Assembly (NCBI GenBank): GCA_017461725.1
Contig: JAFTXG010000018.1
Span: forward strand, 93,488-157,487
Direction of reading: 5' to 3'
Origin: Lachnospiraceae bacterium
GTDB lineage: Bacteria; Bacillota; Clostridia; Lachnospirales; Lachnospiraceae
DNA: 64,000 nucleotides
The translations under genes and the position numbers were made by a program. Shown piece after piece: positions 1 to 7,056 of this stretch. Under the pieces are notes generated by a model. It was not told the DNA's origin, searched no databases, and was given only the letters and a program-made list of their open reading frames with translations. The stretch's first letter is position 1. The number at the start of each line of letters is the position of its first letter.

Positions 1-59
1 ATCGAATGCGTAAAATGATTTCAGAATCAGGTATTAAAGCATGGAAACGAGGTGTGGTT

Positions 60-1142
60 ATGTCAACGGAAAAGAACTGGCAATTTGAGCTTGGAGAATA
101 TATCAAACAGGGTGAACCCGGACAAATTGAAAAGAGTGAAGCATGGCAGACTGCAATCGGCCTGCAAGAGGTAGATGGTTTGAAAACCTCTGCATATTTG
201 CTTGATACTGCCAAGGAGCATATTGAGGGAAAAATCAGCATTGATGAAGCGCAGAAGCGTATTCAGTGCTACTATGAGCAGCGTACTGATCGTACTGGAA
301 TAGAGAATGATACCAAGGAAGCGGATATTGTATCGACAAGAATTGCAAAATTGTTAGGCGAGAAAACATTCCAGTTTTCGCCGGTAGAATGGATGAACAT
401 TCACCGCAGATTATTTGAAGGTGTGTTTGAACATGCTGGTCAGATTCGACAGTACAATATCACAAAGAAAGAATGGGTGCTGAAAGGCGATACCGTCACC
501 TATGCGGCATGGAACAGTATCAGAGATACACTTGATTACGATTTTGCGACAGAAAAACAGTTTTCTTATGAGGGGTTGTCTGTGGAGGCGGCCGTAAAGC
601 ATCTGACAAAGTTTGCGTCTGATATCTGGCAGATTCACCCTTTTTGCGAAGGCAATACCAGGGCAACTGCAGTGTTTTTGATTAAGTACATCAAAACATT
701 CGGTTTCCGTGTGAATAATGATGCTTTTGAGAAGAACTCCTGGTACTTCCGCAATGCATTGGTGAGAGCAAACTACTATGATCTGCAAAACGGTGTTCTT
801 GCTACAACGAAGTATTTGGAAATGTTCTTCAGCAATCTGATTTTAGGGACAGATTATGAGTTGAAGAATAGATATATGCACGTGGATTATATGGCTGATA
901 ATTCTCAAAGTGTCAATCCTAAAGTTCCAAAGTCTCAATTTGACACTTTGGAATGCACTTTAGAGGAACTGGCGATTTTGGAGCTGATTTCAAAGAATCC
1001 ATTCATCAAACAGAAGGAATTGGTCAAAGAAACTGGAAAATCTCTCAGCACTGTAAAGCGAATCATGGAATCTTTACAGAAAAAAGAATATATCCGAAGA
1101 GTGGACGGAAAGAGATACGGTAAGTGGGAGGTATTAATTTAA
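60..1142 (+). CDS. Fic family protein with C-terminal winged helix
   Basis: Fic enzymes transfer AMP or a related nucleotide moiety to hydroxyl groups of target proteins. The Fic signature HPFCEGNTR is at residues 193-201, counted from the ATG at 60, which has GAGGTG 5-6 nt upstream; an in-frame ATG at 6 lacks a ribosome site. Ahead of the core, at about residues 35-75, is a helical stretch (AVDG-like VDGLKTS, then IEGKISIDEAQ) resembling the VbhA-type inhibitory domain. The last 60 residues look like a winged helix (LSTVKRIMESLQ), as in many stand-alone bacterial Fic proteins. Odd: the canonical Gly/Lys after GN is Thr. It stands alone, so a toxin-antitoxin role is not shown. The family is secure, the target unknown. 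Confidence 0.88.
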   Translation: MSTEKNWQFELGEYIKQGEPGQIEKSEAWQTAIGLQEVDGLKTSAYLLDTAKEHIEGKISIDEAQKRIQCYYEQRTDRTGIENDTKEADIVSTRIAKLLGEKTFQFSPVEWMNIHRRLFEGVFEHAGQIRQYNITKKEWVLKGDTVTYAAWNSIRDTLDYDFATEKQFSYEGLSVEAAVKHLTKFASDIWQIHPFCEGNTRATAVFLIKYIKTFGFRVNNDAFEKNSWYFRNALVRANYYDLQNGVLATTKYLEMFFSNLILGTDYELKNRYMHVDYMADNSQSVNPKVPKSQFDTLECTLEELAILELISKNPFIKQKELVKETGKSLSTVKRIMESLQKKEYIRRVDGKRYGKWEVLI

Positions 1143-1188
1143 TCTATAAATACAGATGACAATGAATCAGGAAACGGAGCAAAAAACT

Positions 1189-2817
1189 ATGCAAAAACAC
1201 TGGTGGCAAAACGGCATCGTCTATCAGATCTACCCCCGCTCTTTCTGTGACAGTAACGGGGACGGTATCGGCGATATTCCCGGCATTATTTCCAAACTTG
1301 ATTACCTGAAAGATTTGGGTGTGGATATTCTCTGGCTCAGCCCCGTCTATCCCAGCCCCAACTGCGACAACGGCTACGATATCTCCGATTACTGCGGTAT
1401 TCACCCGGATTTCGGCACCATGGAGGACATGGATCGGCTGATCGCCGAGGCGAAGACCCGCGGCATCCGCATTATCATGGACCTGGTCATCAATCACACC
1501 TCCGACGAGCACCCCTGGTTTCAGAAGGCACTGGCAGGAGATGAGACCTACCGGGACTACTATTATTTCCGCAAGGGCAGGGATGGAAAGGCGCCCAGCA
1601 ACTGGGGATCCTTTTTTGCCGGGGATGTATGGGAGCCGGTGGGCGACGACGAGTACTACCTCCACCTGTTCGCGAAAAAACAGCCGGATCTGAACTGGCA
1701 CAATCCGAAGGTCTACGACGAGGTCTGCGATATTCTTCGGTTCTGGCTGGACAAGGGCATCGCCGGATTCCGCTGTGATGTCATCAATATTATTTACAAG
1801 AATACCCTGGAGGACGGAAAAAAGCAGCTGGCGCTGACCGGCATCGAGCACTATCTGTCCACCGAGGGTAACCATGATATTCTGCGCAGACTGAGAAGGG
1901 ATGTGCTGAGTAAGTATGATTGCTTCACCGTGGGTGAGACCGTCATGGTGGACACCCAGATGGCCCGCGACCTCTGCAACCGCGACCGCGGCGAGCTGGA
2001 TATGGTGTTTGGCTTTGAGCACATGGAGTGCGACCAGATCGGCGTGAAATGGTTCAAGGTGCCTTACCGCCCGGAGAAGCTGATCGAGCGTCTGGATCGA
2101 TGGCAGCGGGAGATCGAGTGGACGGCCAATTATCTCGAGAACCACGATCAGCCCCGCTCTGTCAGCCGTTTTGGCGACGAGGGCGAGCTCCGCGAGGCCA
2201 GTGCCAAGATGCTGGGCGGACTGAATCTCTGCCTGCGCGGAACGGCATATATCTATGAGGGGCAGGAGATCGGTATGACCAACTATCCTTTCCGGAGTCT
2301 TGACGATATCGAGGATGTGGAGAGCCATACGGTCAATGAGACCGCCAAGAAAATGGGGCTCTGGTCCAGCCTTCGCTGGAGTCTGATCCGAAAGACCAGC
2401 CGCGATCATGCCAGAACACCCATGCAGTGGACCGGCGGTGAGCATGGAGGCTTCACCACAGGAAAGCCCTGGCTGGCGGCAAATCCCAACTGCAAGACCA
2501 TCAATGTGGCTGCAGAGGAGAAAAACTCAGACGGCATTTTGGCGTTTTATAAAGAAATGATTCGCATAAGAAAGTCGAACGATGCACTTCAGTGGGGAGA
2601 TTACAGAAAAATTTCCTCGCCGAAGGACGTGTACATATTTGAGCGTGAGACGGAGAATGAGAAAGTCACCGTGATCTGCAACATGGGAAAGAAGGAGCGG
2701 AAGATCCAGCCGGTGGACGGAAAGGTGCTGATCGGAAACTATGGCGCATGTGGAGCTGTGAATGGGCAGACGCTGAAGCCGTATGAGTTCCGGGTGGTGA
2801 GAAATTCCGGAAGATAA
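1189..2817 (+). CDS. malL: oligo-1,6-glucosidase, glycoside hydrolase 13
   Basis: Cytoplasmic hydrolase releasing glucose from isomaltose, panose and similar short alpha-glucosides. All GH13 regions are present: DLVINHTSDEHPWF, GFRCDVIN (nucleophile Asp at about residue 197), VGET (acid/base Glu) and ENHDQPR (third Asp). The residue after the nucleophile is Val, which in characterised enzymes goes with alpha-1,6 rather than alpha-1,4 preference. The length of 542 aa is typical. I chose the ATG at 1189 because GGAG lies 9 nt upstream and the protein then starts directly with the MQKHWWQNGIVYQIYPRSF module; in-frame ATGs at 1156 and 1162 have no ribosome site. It is followed by a sugar symporter, suggesting uptake and cleavage of one substrate. 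Confidence 0.93.
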   Translation: MQKHWWQNGIVYQIYPRSFCDSNGDGIGDIPGIISKLDYLKDLGVDILWLSPVYPSPNCDNGYDISDYCGIHPDFGTMEDMDRLIAEAKTRGIRIIMDLVINHTSDEHPWFQKALAGDETYRDYYYFRKGRDGKAPSNWGSFFAGDVWEPVGDDEYYLHLFAKKQPDLNWHNPKVYDEVCDILRFWLDKGIAGFRCDVINIIYKNTLEDGKKQLALTGIEHYLSTEGNHDILRRLRRDVLSKYDCFTVGETVMVDTQMARDLCNRDRGELDMVFGFEHMECDQIGVKWFKVPYRPEKLIERLDRWQREIEWTANYLENHDQPRSVSRFGDEGELREASAKMLGGLNLCLRGTAYIYEGQEIGMTNYPFRSLDDIEDVESHTVNETAKKMGLWSSLRWSLIRKTSRDHARTPMQWTGGEHGGFTTGKPWLAANPNCKTINVAAEEKNSDGILAFYKEMIRIRKSNDALQWGDYRKISSPKDVYIFERETENEKVTVICNMGKKERKIQPVDGKVLIGNYGACGAVNGQTLKPYEFRVVRNSGR

Positions 2818-2967
2818 TAAAGTATCGAACTGAAAGTGCAGTTGAACTAAAAGTGCCATTGAACGGGCTGAGGCTTTTCTCGTGAGTGATCTCAGCGGCG
2901 AAAGTTCGGAAAACCAATGGATGCACAAAACAGGAAGTATTTATTAAAAGAGAGGAACAGAGAGAAA

Positions 2968-4368
2968 ATGAAAACAGACAGGCAGGTTATCAAAAATCGC
3001 TACTGCTTCGGCCTTGGTACCATCGGACGGGACATGCTCTACAGTCTGGTCAGCATGTACCTGATCAATTACATCACCGGTGTGATCGGTGTGTCCAACA
3101 AGGGCCTGGGTATTATCACCGCGCTGATGATGGTGTTCCGCGTGTTTGACGCGCTGAATGACCCGGTCATGGGCACCATCGTGGACAACACAAAGACCCG
3201 CTGGGGCAAGTTTAAACCCTGGATTTTGTTCGGCATGATCGCCTCCGGTATTCTGACGATTCTGCTGTTCACCGATTTCGGACTGGCGGAGGGACAGTAT
3301 ATCGCCCTGTTTGCGGTGGTCTACCTCTGCTGGGGTATGGCGTTCACCACCAACGATATTTCCTACTGGTCCATCATGCCAGCCCTGACCAAGGATCAGA
3401 ACGAGCGCGAGCGCATCGGTTCCTTCGCCCGCATCTGTGCAAGTATCGGCATGTTCTCCGTGGTTATCCTCTACACCCAGATTCCCACGATCCTGGCACC
3501 TTTCGGCGACAAGTGCTATCTGGTATTCACTCTGATCGTGGTGGCGATTCTCTGGATTTTCCAGCTGTTCACCCTGCTCGGCGTGAAGGAGGACCGCTCC
3601 GGGCTGGCGAAGCAGGAGCACACTTCTCTGGGCGATATGGTGAAGGTGCTGTTTAAGAATGACCAGCTGATGGTGACGGCCATTGCCATGGCGCTGTTCA
3701 TGATCGGCTACTGTACCACCACCTCCTTCGGTGTGTACTATTTCCGCTACGCATATCAGGACGAGAATATGTACATGGTGTTTGCCGCGGTGCTGGCGGT
3801 GGCTCAGCTGACGGCGCTCAGCCTGTTCCCGAAATTCTCCGCCAAGTGGACCCGCAAGCAGCTGTATTTCGGAGCGATGGTGGCAGTCTGTGTGGCCTAC
3901 ATTGTATTCTTTATCGCGCCCTTCCAGAACATGGCGCTGATTGCGGTCTCCGGACTGATCCTGTTCTTTGCCCAGGCATTCATCCAGACCCTGATGCTGG
4001 TGTTCCTGGCGGATACCGTGGAGTACGGCCACTGGAAGCTGGGCAAGCGCAATGAGTCCGTGACTTTTGCGGTACAGCCCTTCATCAACAAGCTGGGCGG
4101 AGCAGTGGGCTCCGGCGTGGTCGGTCTGACCCTGATCCTTTCCGGCATCAATGACATTGAGCAGCAGTACGCTGCGGCAGTCACCACCGAGGCGAAGCTG
4201 GCAGCGGCAGCGACGGTGCAGACCTCCTCCCTGTGGATGATGAAGGTGGCCATGCTGATCTTCCCGCTGATCTGTATCGTGGTGGGATTTGTCCTGTATC
4301 AGAAAAAGTACGTGATCGATAAAGAGATGTATGATAAGATCGTGGAGGAACTGAAAGAAAGAGAGTAG
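2968..4368 (+). CDS. MFS sugar:cation symporter, GPH (MelB-like) family
   Basis: Twelve-helix membrane transporter of the glycoside-pentoside-hexuronide:cation symporter family. The family signature between helices 2 and 3 is clear (DPVMGTIVDNTKTRWG, then KFKPW), and the 466 aa length fits. The ATG at 2968 follows an AGAGAGG/AGAGAG purine tract; the frame is open 17 codons further upstream without a better site. It lies 150 bp after the oligo-1,6-glucosidase on the same strand, so isomaltose-type glucosides are the likely cargo (inference). The family also moves pentosides and hexuronides, so the substrate is not proven. Confidence 0.88.
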   Translation: MKTDRQVIKNRYCFGLGTIGRDMLYSLVSMYLINYITGVIGVSNKGLGIITALMMVFRVFDALNDPVMGTIVDNTKTRWGKFKPWILFGMIASGILTILLFTDFGLAEGQYIALFAVVYLCWGMAFTTNDISYWSIMPALTKDQNERERIGSFARICASIGMFSVVILYTQIPTILAPFGDKCYLVFTLIVVAILWIFQLFTLLGVKEDRSGLAKQEHTSLGDMVKVLFKNDQLMVTAIAMALFMIGYCTTTSFGVYYFRYAYQDENMYMVFAAVLAVAQLTALSLFPKFSAKWTRKQLYFGAMVAVCVAYIVFFIAPFQNMALIAVSGLILFFAQAFIQTLMLVFLADTVEYGHWKLGKRNESVTFAVQPFINKLGGAVGSGVVGLTLILSGINDIEQQYAAAVTTEAKLAAAATVQTSSLWMMKVAMLIFPLICIVVGFVLYQKKYVIDKEMYDKIVEELKERE

Positions 4369-4468
4369 ATCCGACACACTGACTCTCATGTAAATGCAGT
4401 ATAAGTGAGTTAAGTGTCACTGACTATAAGTAAATAGTGAAAACTGCCACCGGGTAGTTGAATGCAGG
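4369..4468 (+). promoter_or_regulatory. pnuC leader upstream half, possible ligand sensor
   Basis: About 100 bases between the symporter stop and the terminator hairpin. Small stems are visible (ACTAT/ATAGT around 4420-4436) and, at the 3' edge, GAATGC-AGGA-GCATTC (4460-4475), whose right arm is also the start of the terminator stem. I see no clear promoter here. The layout fits a riboswitch or attenuator ahead of an NAD-precursor transporter, but no aptamer was identified. Confidence 0.35.
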
Positions 4469-4523
4469 AGCATTCGTGAGCGCATCGTTAGGTCTTGGAA
4501 GATGCGCTTGCGGATGCTTTTTT
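4469..4523 (+). terminator. intrinsic terminator abutting the pnuC ribosome site
   Basis: An 18-bp stem (4469-4486 with 4501-4518, three G-U wobbles, no mismatches) and a 14-nt loop, followed by six T residues. The GGAGG of pnuC starts two bases later. It could simply end the symporter transcript, but its position directly before the pnuC Shine-Dalgarno and the competing hairpin at 4460-4475 suggest transcriptional attenuation. Confidence 0.8.
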
Positions 4524-4534
4524 CGGAGGTTATC

Positions 4535-5245
4535 ATGAATAAGATCAAAACATTATGGAACTATTTTTCAGGACTTGAGCGGACGCTGTGGTATTTATCG
4601 GTACTGTTGATCCTGTCGGCCTTTGTCATTTTTGACCGGGAGAATTATCTGACGCTGGCTGCGTCCCTGGTCGGCGTGACTTCATTAATCTTCAGCGCCA
4701 AGGGGAACCCTTTCGGCCAGCTGCTGATGGTGATTTTCAGTCTGCTGTACGGGATCATCTCTTATACCTTTTCCTACTACGGGGAGATGATCACCTATCT
4801 GGGAATGACCATGCCCATGGCGGTCTTTGCGTTGATTTCATGGCTGAAAAATCCCTACAATGGAAACAAATCGGAGGTGAGAGTGAATCGCATCGGCAGA
4901 AAAGAGAATATTTTCATGTGGATCATGGCGGGAATCGTAACGGTTCTGTTTTACTTTATTCTGAAGTGGTTTGACACGGCCAACCTTCTCCCCAGCACCC
5001 TCTCGGTCACGACCAGTTTTCTGGCGGTGTACCTGACCTTTCGGCGCAATGCCGGTTTTGCCATCGCCTACGCGGCCAATGATATTGTGCTCATCATTCT
5101 GTGGGTCCTGGCCAGCATGGAGGACGTGCGGTATTTGTCGGTAGTAGTCTGTTTTGCGGCATTTTTTGTTAATGACGTCTATGGATTCCTGAGTTGGAGA
5201 CGGATGGAACGGCGACAGGCAGAGAGTATGGACAGTGGAAAATGA
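4535..5245 (+). CDS. pnuC: PnuC-family nicotinamide riboside transporter
   Basis: Integral membrane protein (236 aa, about seven hydrophobic segments) of the PnuC family, which takes up nicotinamide riboside or, in some members, other vitamin nucleosides. The recognisable C-terminal block is YAANDIVLIILW, with AAFFVNDVYGFLSW after it. The start at 4535 has a perfect GGAGG at 4525-4529; the frame is open upstream to 4502, but that part encodes the terminator stem. Transcription probably has to pass the terminator at 4469-4523, so expression may be controlled by its leader. A thiamine or riboflavin precursor as cargo cannot be excluded. Confidence 0.82.
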   Translation: MNKIKTLWNYFSGLERTLWYLSVLLILSAFVIFDRENYLTLAASLVGVTSLIFSAKGNPFGQLLMVIFSLLYGIISYTFSYYGEMITYLGMTMPMAVFALISWLKNPYNGNKSEVRVNRIGRKENIFMWIMAGIVTVLFYFILKWFDTANLLPSTLSVTTSFLAVYLTFRRNAGFAIAYAANDIVLIILWVLASMEDVRYLSVVVCFAAFFVNDVYGFLSWRRMERRQAESMDSGK

Positions 5246-5300
5246 TTTTAGATGGTGGAATACTGCTGAGAAAAAAATTTCAGAAGAATGAAAAAAGGGA

Positions 5301-5347
5301 TTGACAATACACTATAGTGATATTAAAATGATATCATAAAAATATCA
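5301..5347 (+). promoter_or_regulatory. SPFH-gene promoter with two overlapping palindromic operators
   Basis: TTGACA (5301-5306), 17-bp spacer, TAAAAT (5324-5329). Over and just after the -10 are two copies of TGATAT-N7-ATATCA (5318-5336 and 5329-5347) offset by 11 bp and sharing half-sites. This looks like a cooperative operator for a dimeric repressor. Confidence 0.75.
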
Positions 5348-5392
5348 CATATGAATCTTACATCATCTCAGTGTGATAGAGGGAGGATAGTT

Positions 5393-6403
5393 ATGAGTGA
5401 CACAAATAGTAAGAGCGTTTATCTCAATGTGGAAGAAAAGGAGATCGTTCCGTTAAACGGTATCCTGATGCTGTTTGCCATTATCGGCATGCTGATATTG
5501 TCGGTGGGTGCGATGGTCGGCAGCGGATTTCTCATCGAAGGAGGCCGGATTGCCTTGGGTGTGATCGGTCTGATTCTGTCCATTGTCTGGTTTATTGTCT
5601 GCTGTATCTGTTTCGGCGGATTTCATGTGATCAACCCCAATGAGGCGCTGGTCATGACCCTGTTCGGTCAGTATTATGGAACTATCCGCAAGCCCGGTTT
5701 TTACTTTACCAACCCCTTTGCAGGCGGTTATAATCCCACCGTGCTGGGACAGGGTGTAAGTGTGCAGATGACGACCAACGGAACTCAGGTCGGTACAGCC
5801 CCCACCTTCAGCAAAAAAGTATCCACCAAGGTTTCTACCCTGAACAATGAAAAGCAGAAAGTAAACGATGCCCTTGGTAATCCCATTATCATCGGTACGG
5901 TAGTGATCTGGCGGGTGGCCAGTCCTACCAAAGCGGTCTTCAATGTAGATAACTACAAGAAGTTCCTGTCCATCCAGTGTGATTCCACCGTCCGCAATGT
6001 GGCGAGACTTTACCCTTATGACACGATGGAGGATGACACGGACGAGCTGACTCTCCGCGGCTCCAGCATGGCCATTGCCGAGAGCATGAAGGAGGAACTG
6101 CAGAAGCGTGTGGCTGAGGCAGGTCTGGAGATCCAGGAAGTTCGGATTAATCACCTGGCATACTCCGACGAGATCGCGTCTGCGATGCTCCAGAGACAGC
6201 AGGCCGTTGCGATCATCGCTGCCCGCCAGAAGATCGTTGAGGGCGCAGTCAGCATGGTGAAGATGGCCATCGATCAGCTGGGCGAGGAGGAGATCGTTGT
6301 CCTTGACGAGGAGAGAAAGGCTGCCATGGTCAGCAATCTGCTGGTAGTACTCTGTGGAAACAAGGACGCACAGCCGATTGTGAACAGCGGATCCATCTAT
6401 TGA
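5393..6403 (+). CDS. SPFH/Band 7 domain membrane protein
   Basis: Flotillin/stomatin-like scaffold protein of 336 aa. Two membrane helices lie at about residues 22-45 and 51-75, followed by an SPFH domain (FHVINPNEALVMTLFGQYYGT to about residue 285, with ISS-like segments RNVARLYPYD and RINHLAYSDEIASAMLQRQQA). The start at 5393 has GGGAGG 6-7 nt upstream; the frame opens at 5351 but without a site. It has its own strong, operator-covered promoter. The next gene encodes a coiled-coil protein with a DNA-binding-like end and is probably co-transcribed. SPFH proteins organise membrane microdomains or proteases; the specific role here is unknown. Confidence 0.88.
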   Translation: MSDTNSKSVYLNVEEKEIVPLNGILMLFAIIGMLILSVGAMVGSGFLIEGGRIALGVIGLILSIVWFIVCCICFGGFHVINPNEALVMTLFGQYYGTIRKPGFYFTNPFAGGYNPTVLGQGVSVQMTTNGTQVGTAPTFSKKVSTKVSTLNNEKQKVNDALGNPIIIGTVVIWRVASPTKAVFNVDNYKKFLSIQCDSTVRNVARLYPYDTMEDDTDELTLRGSSMAIAESMKEELQKRVAEAGLEIQEVRINHLAYSDEIASAMLQRQQAVAIIAARQKIVEGAVSMVKMAIDQLGEEEIVVLDEERKAAMVSNLLVVLCGNKDAQPIVNSGSIY

Positions 6404-6412
6404 CGAAACACG

Positions 6413-6467
6413 GCCAAATGACTATGCAGGTGACGAGCCTGTCTGGACACCTACATGGGTATTTGGC
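6413..6467 (+). repeat. 55-bp imperfect palindrome between SPFH and downstream gene
   Basis: GCCAAAT (6413-6419) pairs with ATTTGGC (6461-6467). Further in, an ATG-x-AGGTG arm pairs with CACCT-x-CAT. There is no T-run, so it is not an ordinary terminator. It may be an mRNA processing or stability element that sets the ratio of the two proteins. Confidence 0.5.
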
Positions 6468-6515
6468 AGTCGAACAGGATGAACATAAAATTATGTCACA
6501 GAAAGGAGCCAGCCG

Positions 6516-6863
6516 ATGACAACTCCAATGTCAGATTCCCAGGGGGACGGGACGATAGCGGACAGCCGACAGAGGCTGGAGGAGAGAGAGTTACAGCTAA
6601 AACAGCAGCTTGATCGCTTGCAGGAGCTGGAGAGACAGCTTCAGAGCAAGGAGGCTGCACTGCTGGACAAGGAGCAGCAGGTTCGGGCCAGAGAGAAGTC
6701 CATGAAGGAGAAGGAAAAGGCGAAAAAGCAGATATTGCTCCGGCTTTCTCCGGCTCTGTGGGAGGAACTGGCAGCCTGGGCGGAGGACGATTTCCGCTCC
6801 ATCAACAGCCAGATCGAGTACCTTCTGGCGGCCTGTGTGCGAGAACGCAGGAAAACAAAATAA
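6516..6863 (+). CDS. coiled-coil protein with ribbon-helix-helix-like C-terminus
   Basis: A 115-aa protein. Residues 15-75 form a charged coiled coil (runs such as EERELQLKQQLDRLQELERQ). The last 40 residues (ILLRLSPALWEELAAWAEDD, then FRSINSQIEYLLAACV) resemble an Arc/MetJ ribbon-helix-helix fold, in which one beta strand and two helices dimerise on DNA. AGGAG lies upstream of the ATG at 6516. It is probably in one operon with the SPFH protein. It could be the regulator of the palindromic operators at 5318-5347, or a soluble partner of the SPFH scaffold. Neither role is shown. Confidence 0.65.
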   Translation: MTTPMSDSQGDGTIADSRQRLEERELQLKQQLDRLQELERQLQSKEAALLDKEQQVRAREKSMKEKEKAKKQILLRLSPALWEELAAWAEDDFRSINSQIEYLLAACVRERRKTK

Positions 6864-6902
6864 ATTGCGTGCAATTTTTATATAAAGTTTATAAAAAGTA
6901 AA

Positions 6903-6949
6903 TTGACTGCCGGCAGAGCTGGGGAATATAATAGATAGGCATCCCCAGC
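6903..6949 (+). promoter_or_regulatory. RND exporter promoter enclosed by an inverted repeat
   Basis: TTGACT (6903-6908), 18-bp spacer, TATAAT (6927-6932). A perfect 8-bp inverted repeat, GCTGGGGA (6918-6925) and TCCCCAGC (6942-6949), straddles the -10 box. A dimeric regulator bound here would block RNA polymerase. Confidence 0.65.
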
Positions 6950-6966
6950 CTGTTGGCTGTTTTTTT
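6946..6966 (+). terminator. intrinsic terminator after the SPFH operon
   Basis: CAGCC-TGTT-GGCTG followed by seven T residues. The left arm overlaps the right arm of the operator-like repeat at 6942-6949, so the two structures exclude each other if transcribed. It most likely ends the SPFH transcript, but it lies just after the presumed start of the RND transcript. Confidence 0.7.
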
Positions 6967-7056
6967 ACGTGAAAGCTCCGGATGACAGATGCCGTGAGCG
7001 TGTGAAAAACACACAGCAATCAGCTTTCACAGAGTAGAGTTAGAAAGGGAAAAAAT

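Noticed and set aside
2944..4389. 481-codon open frame on the minus strand opposite the MFS symporter
   Set aside because: It lacks family features, is rich in His/Gln as expected for an antisense shadow of a GC3-rich gene, and has no ribosome site.
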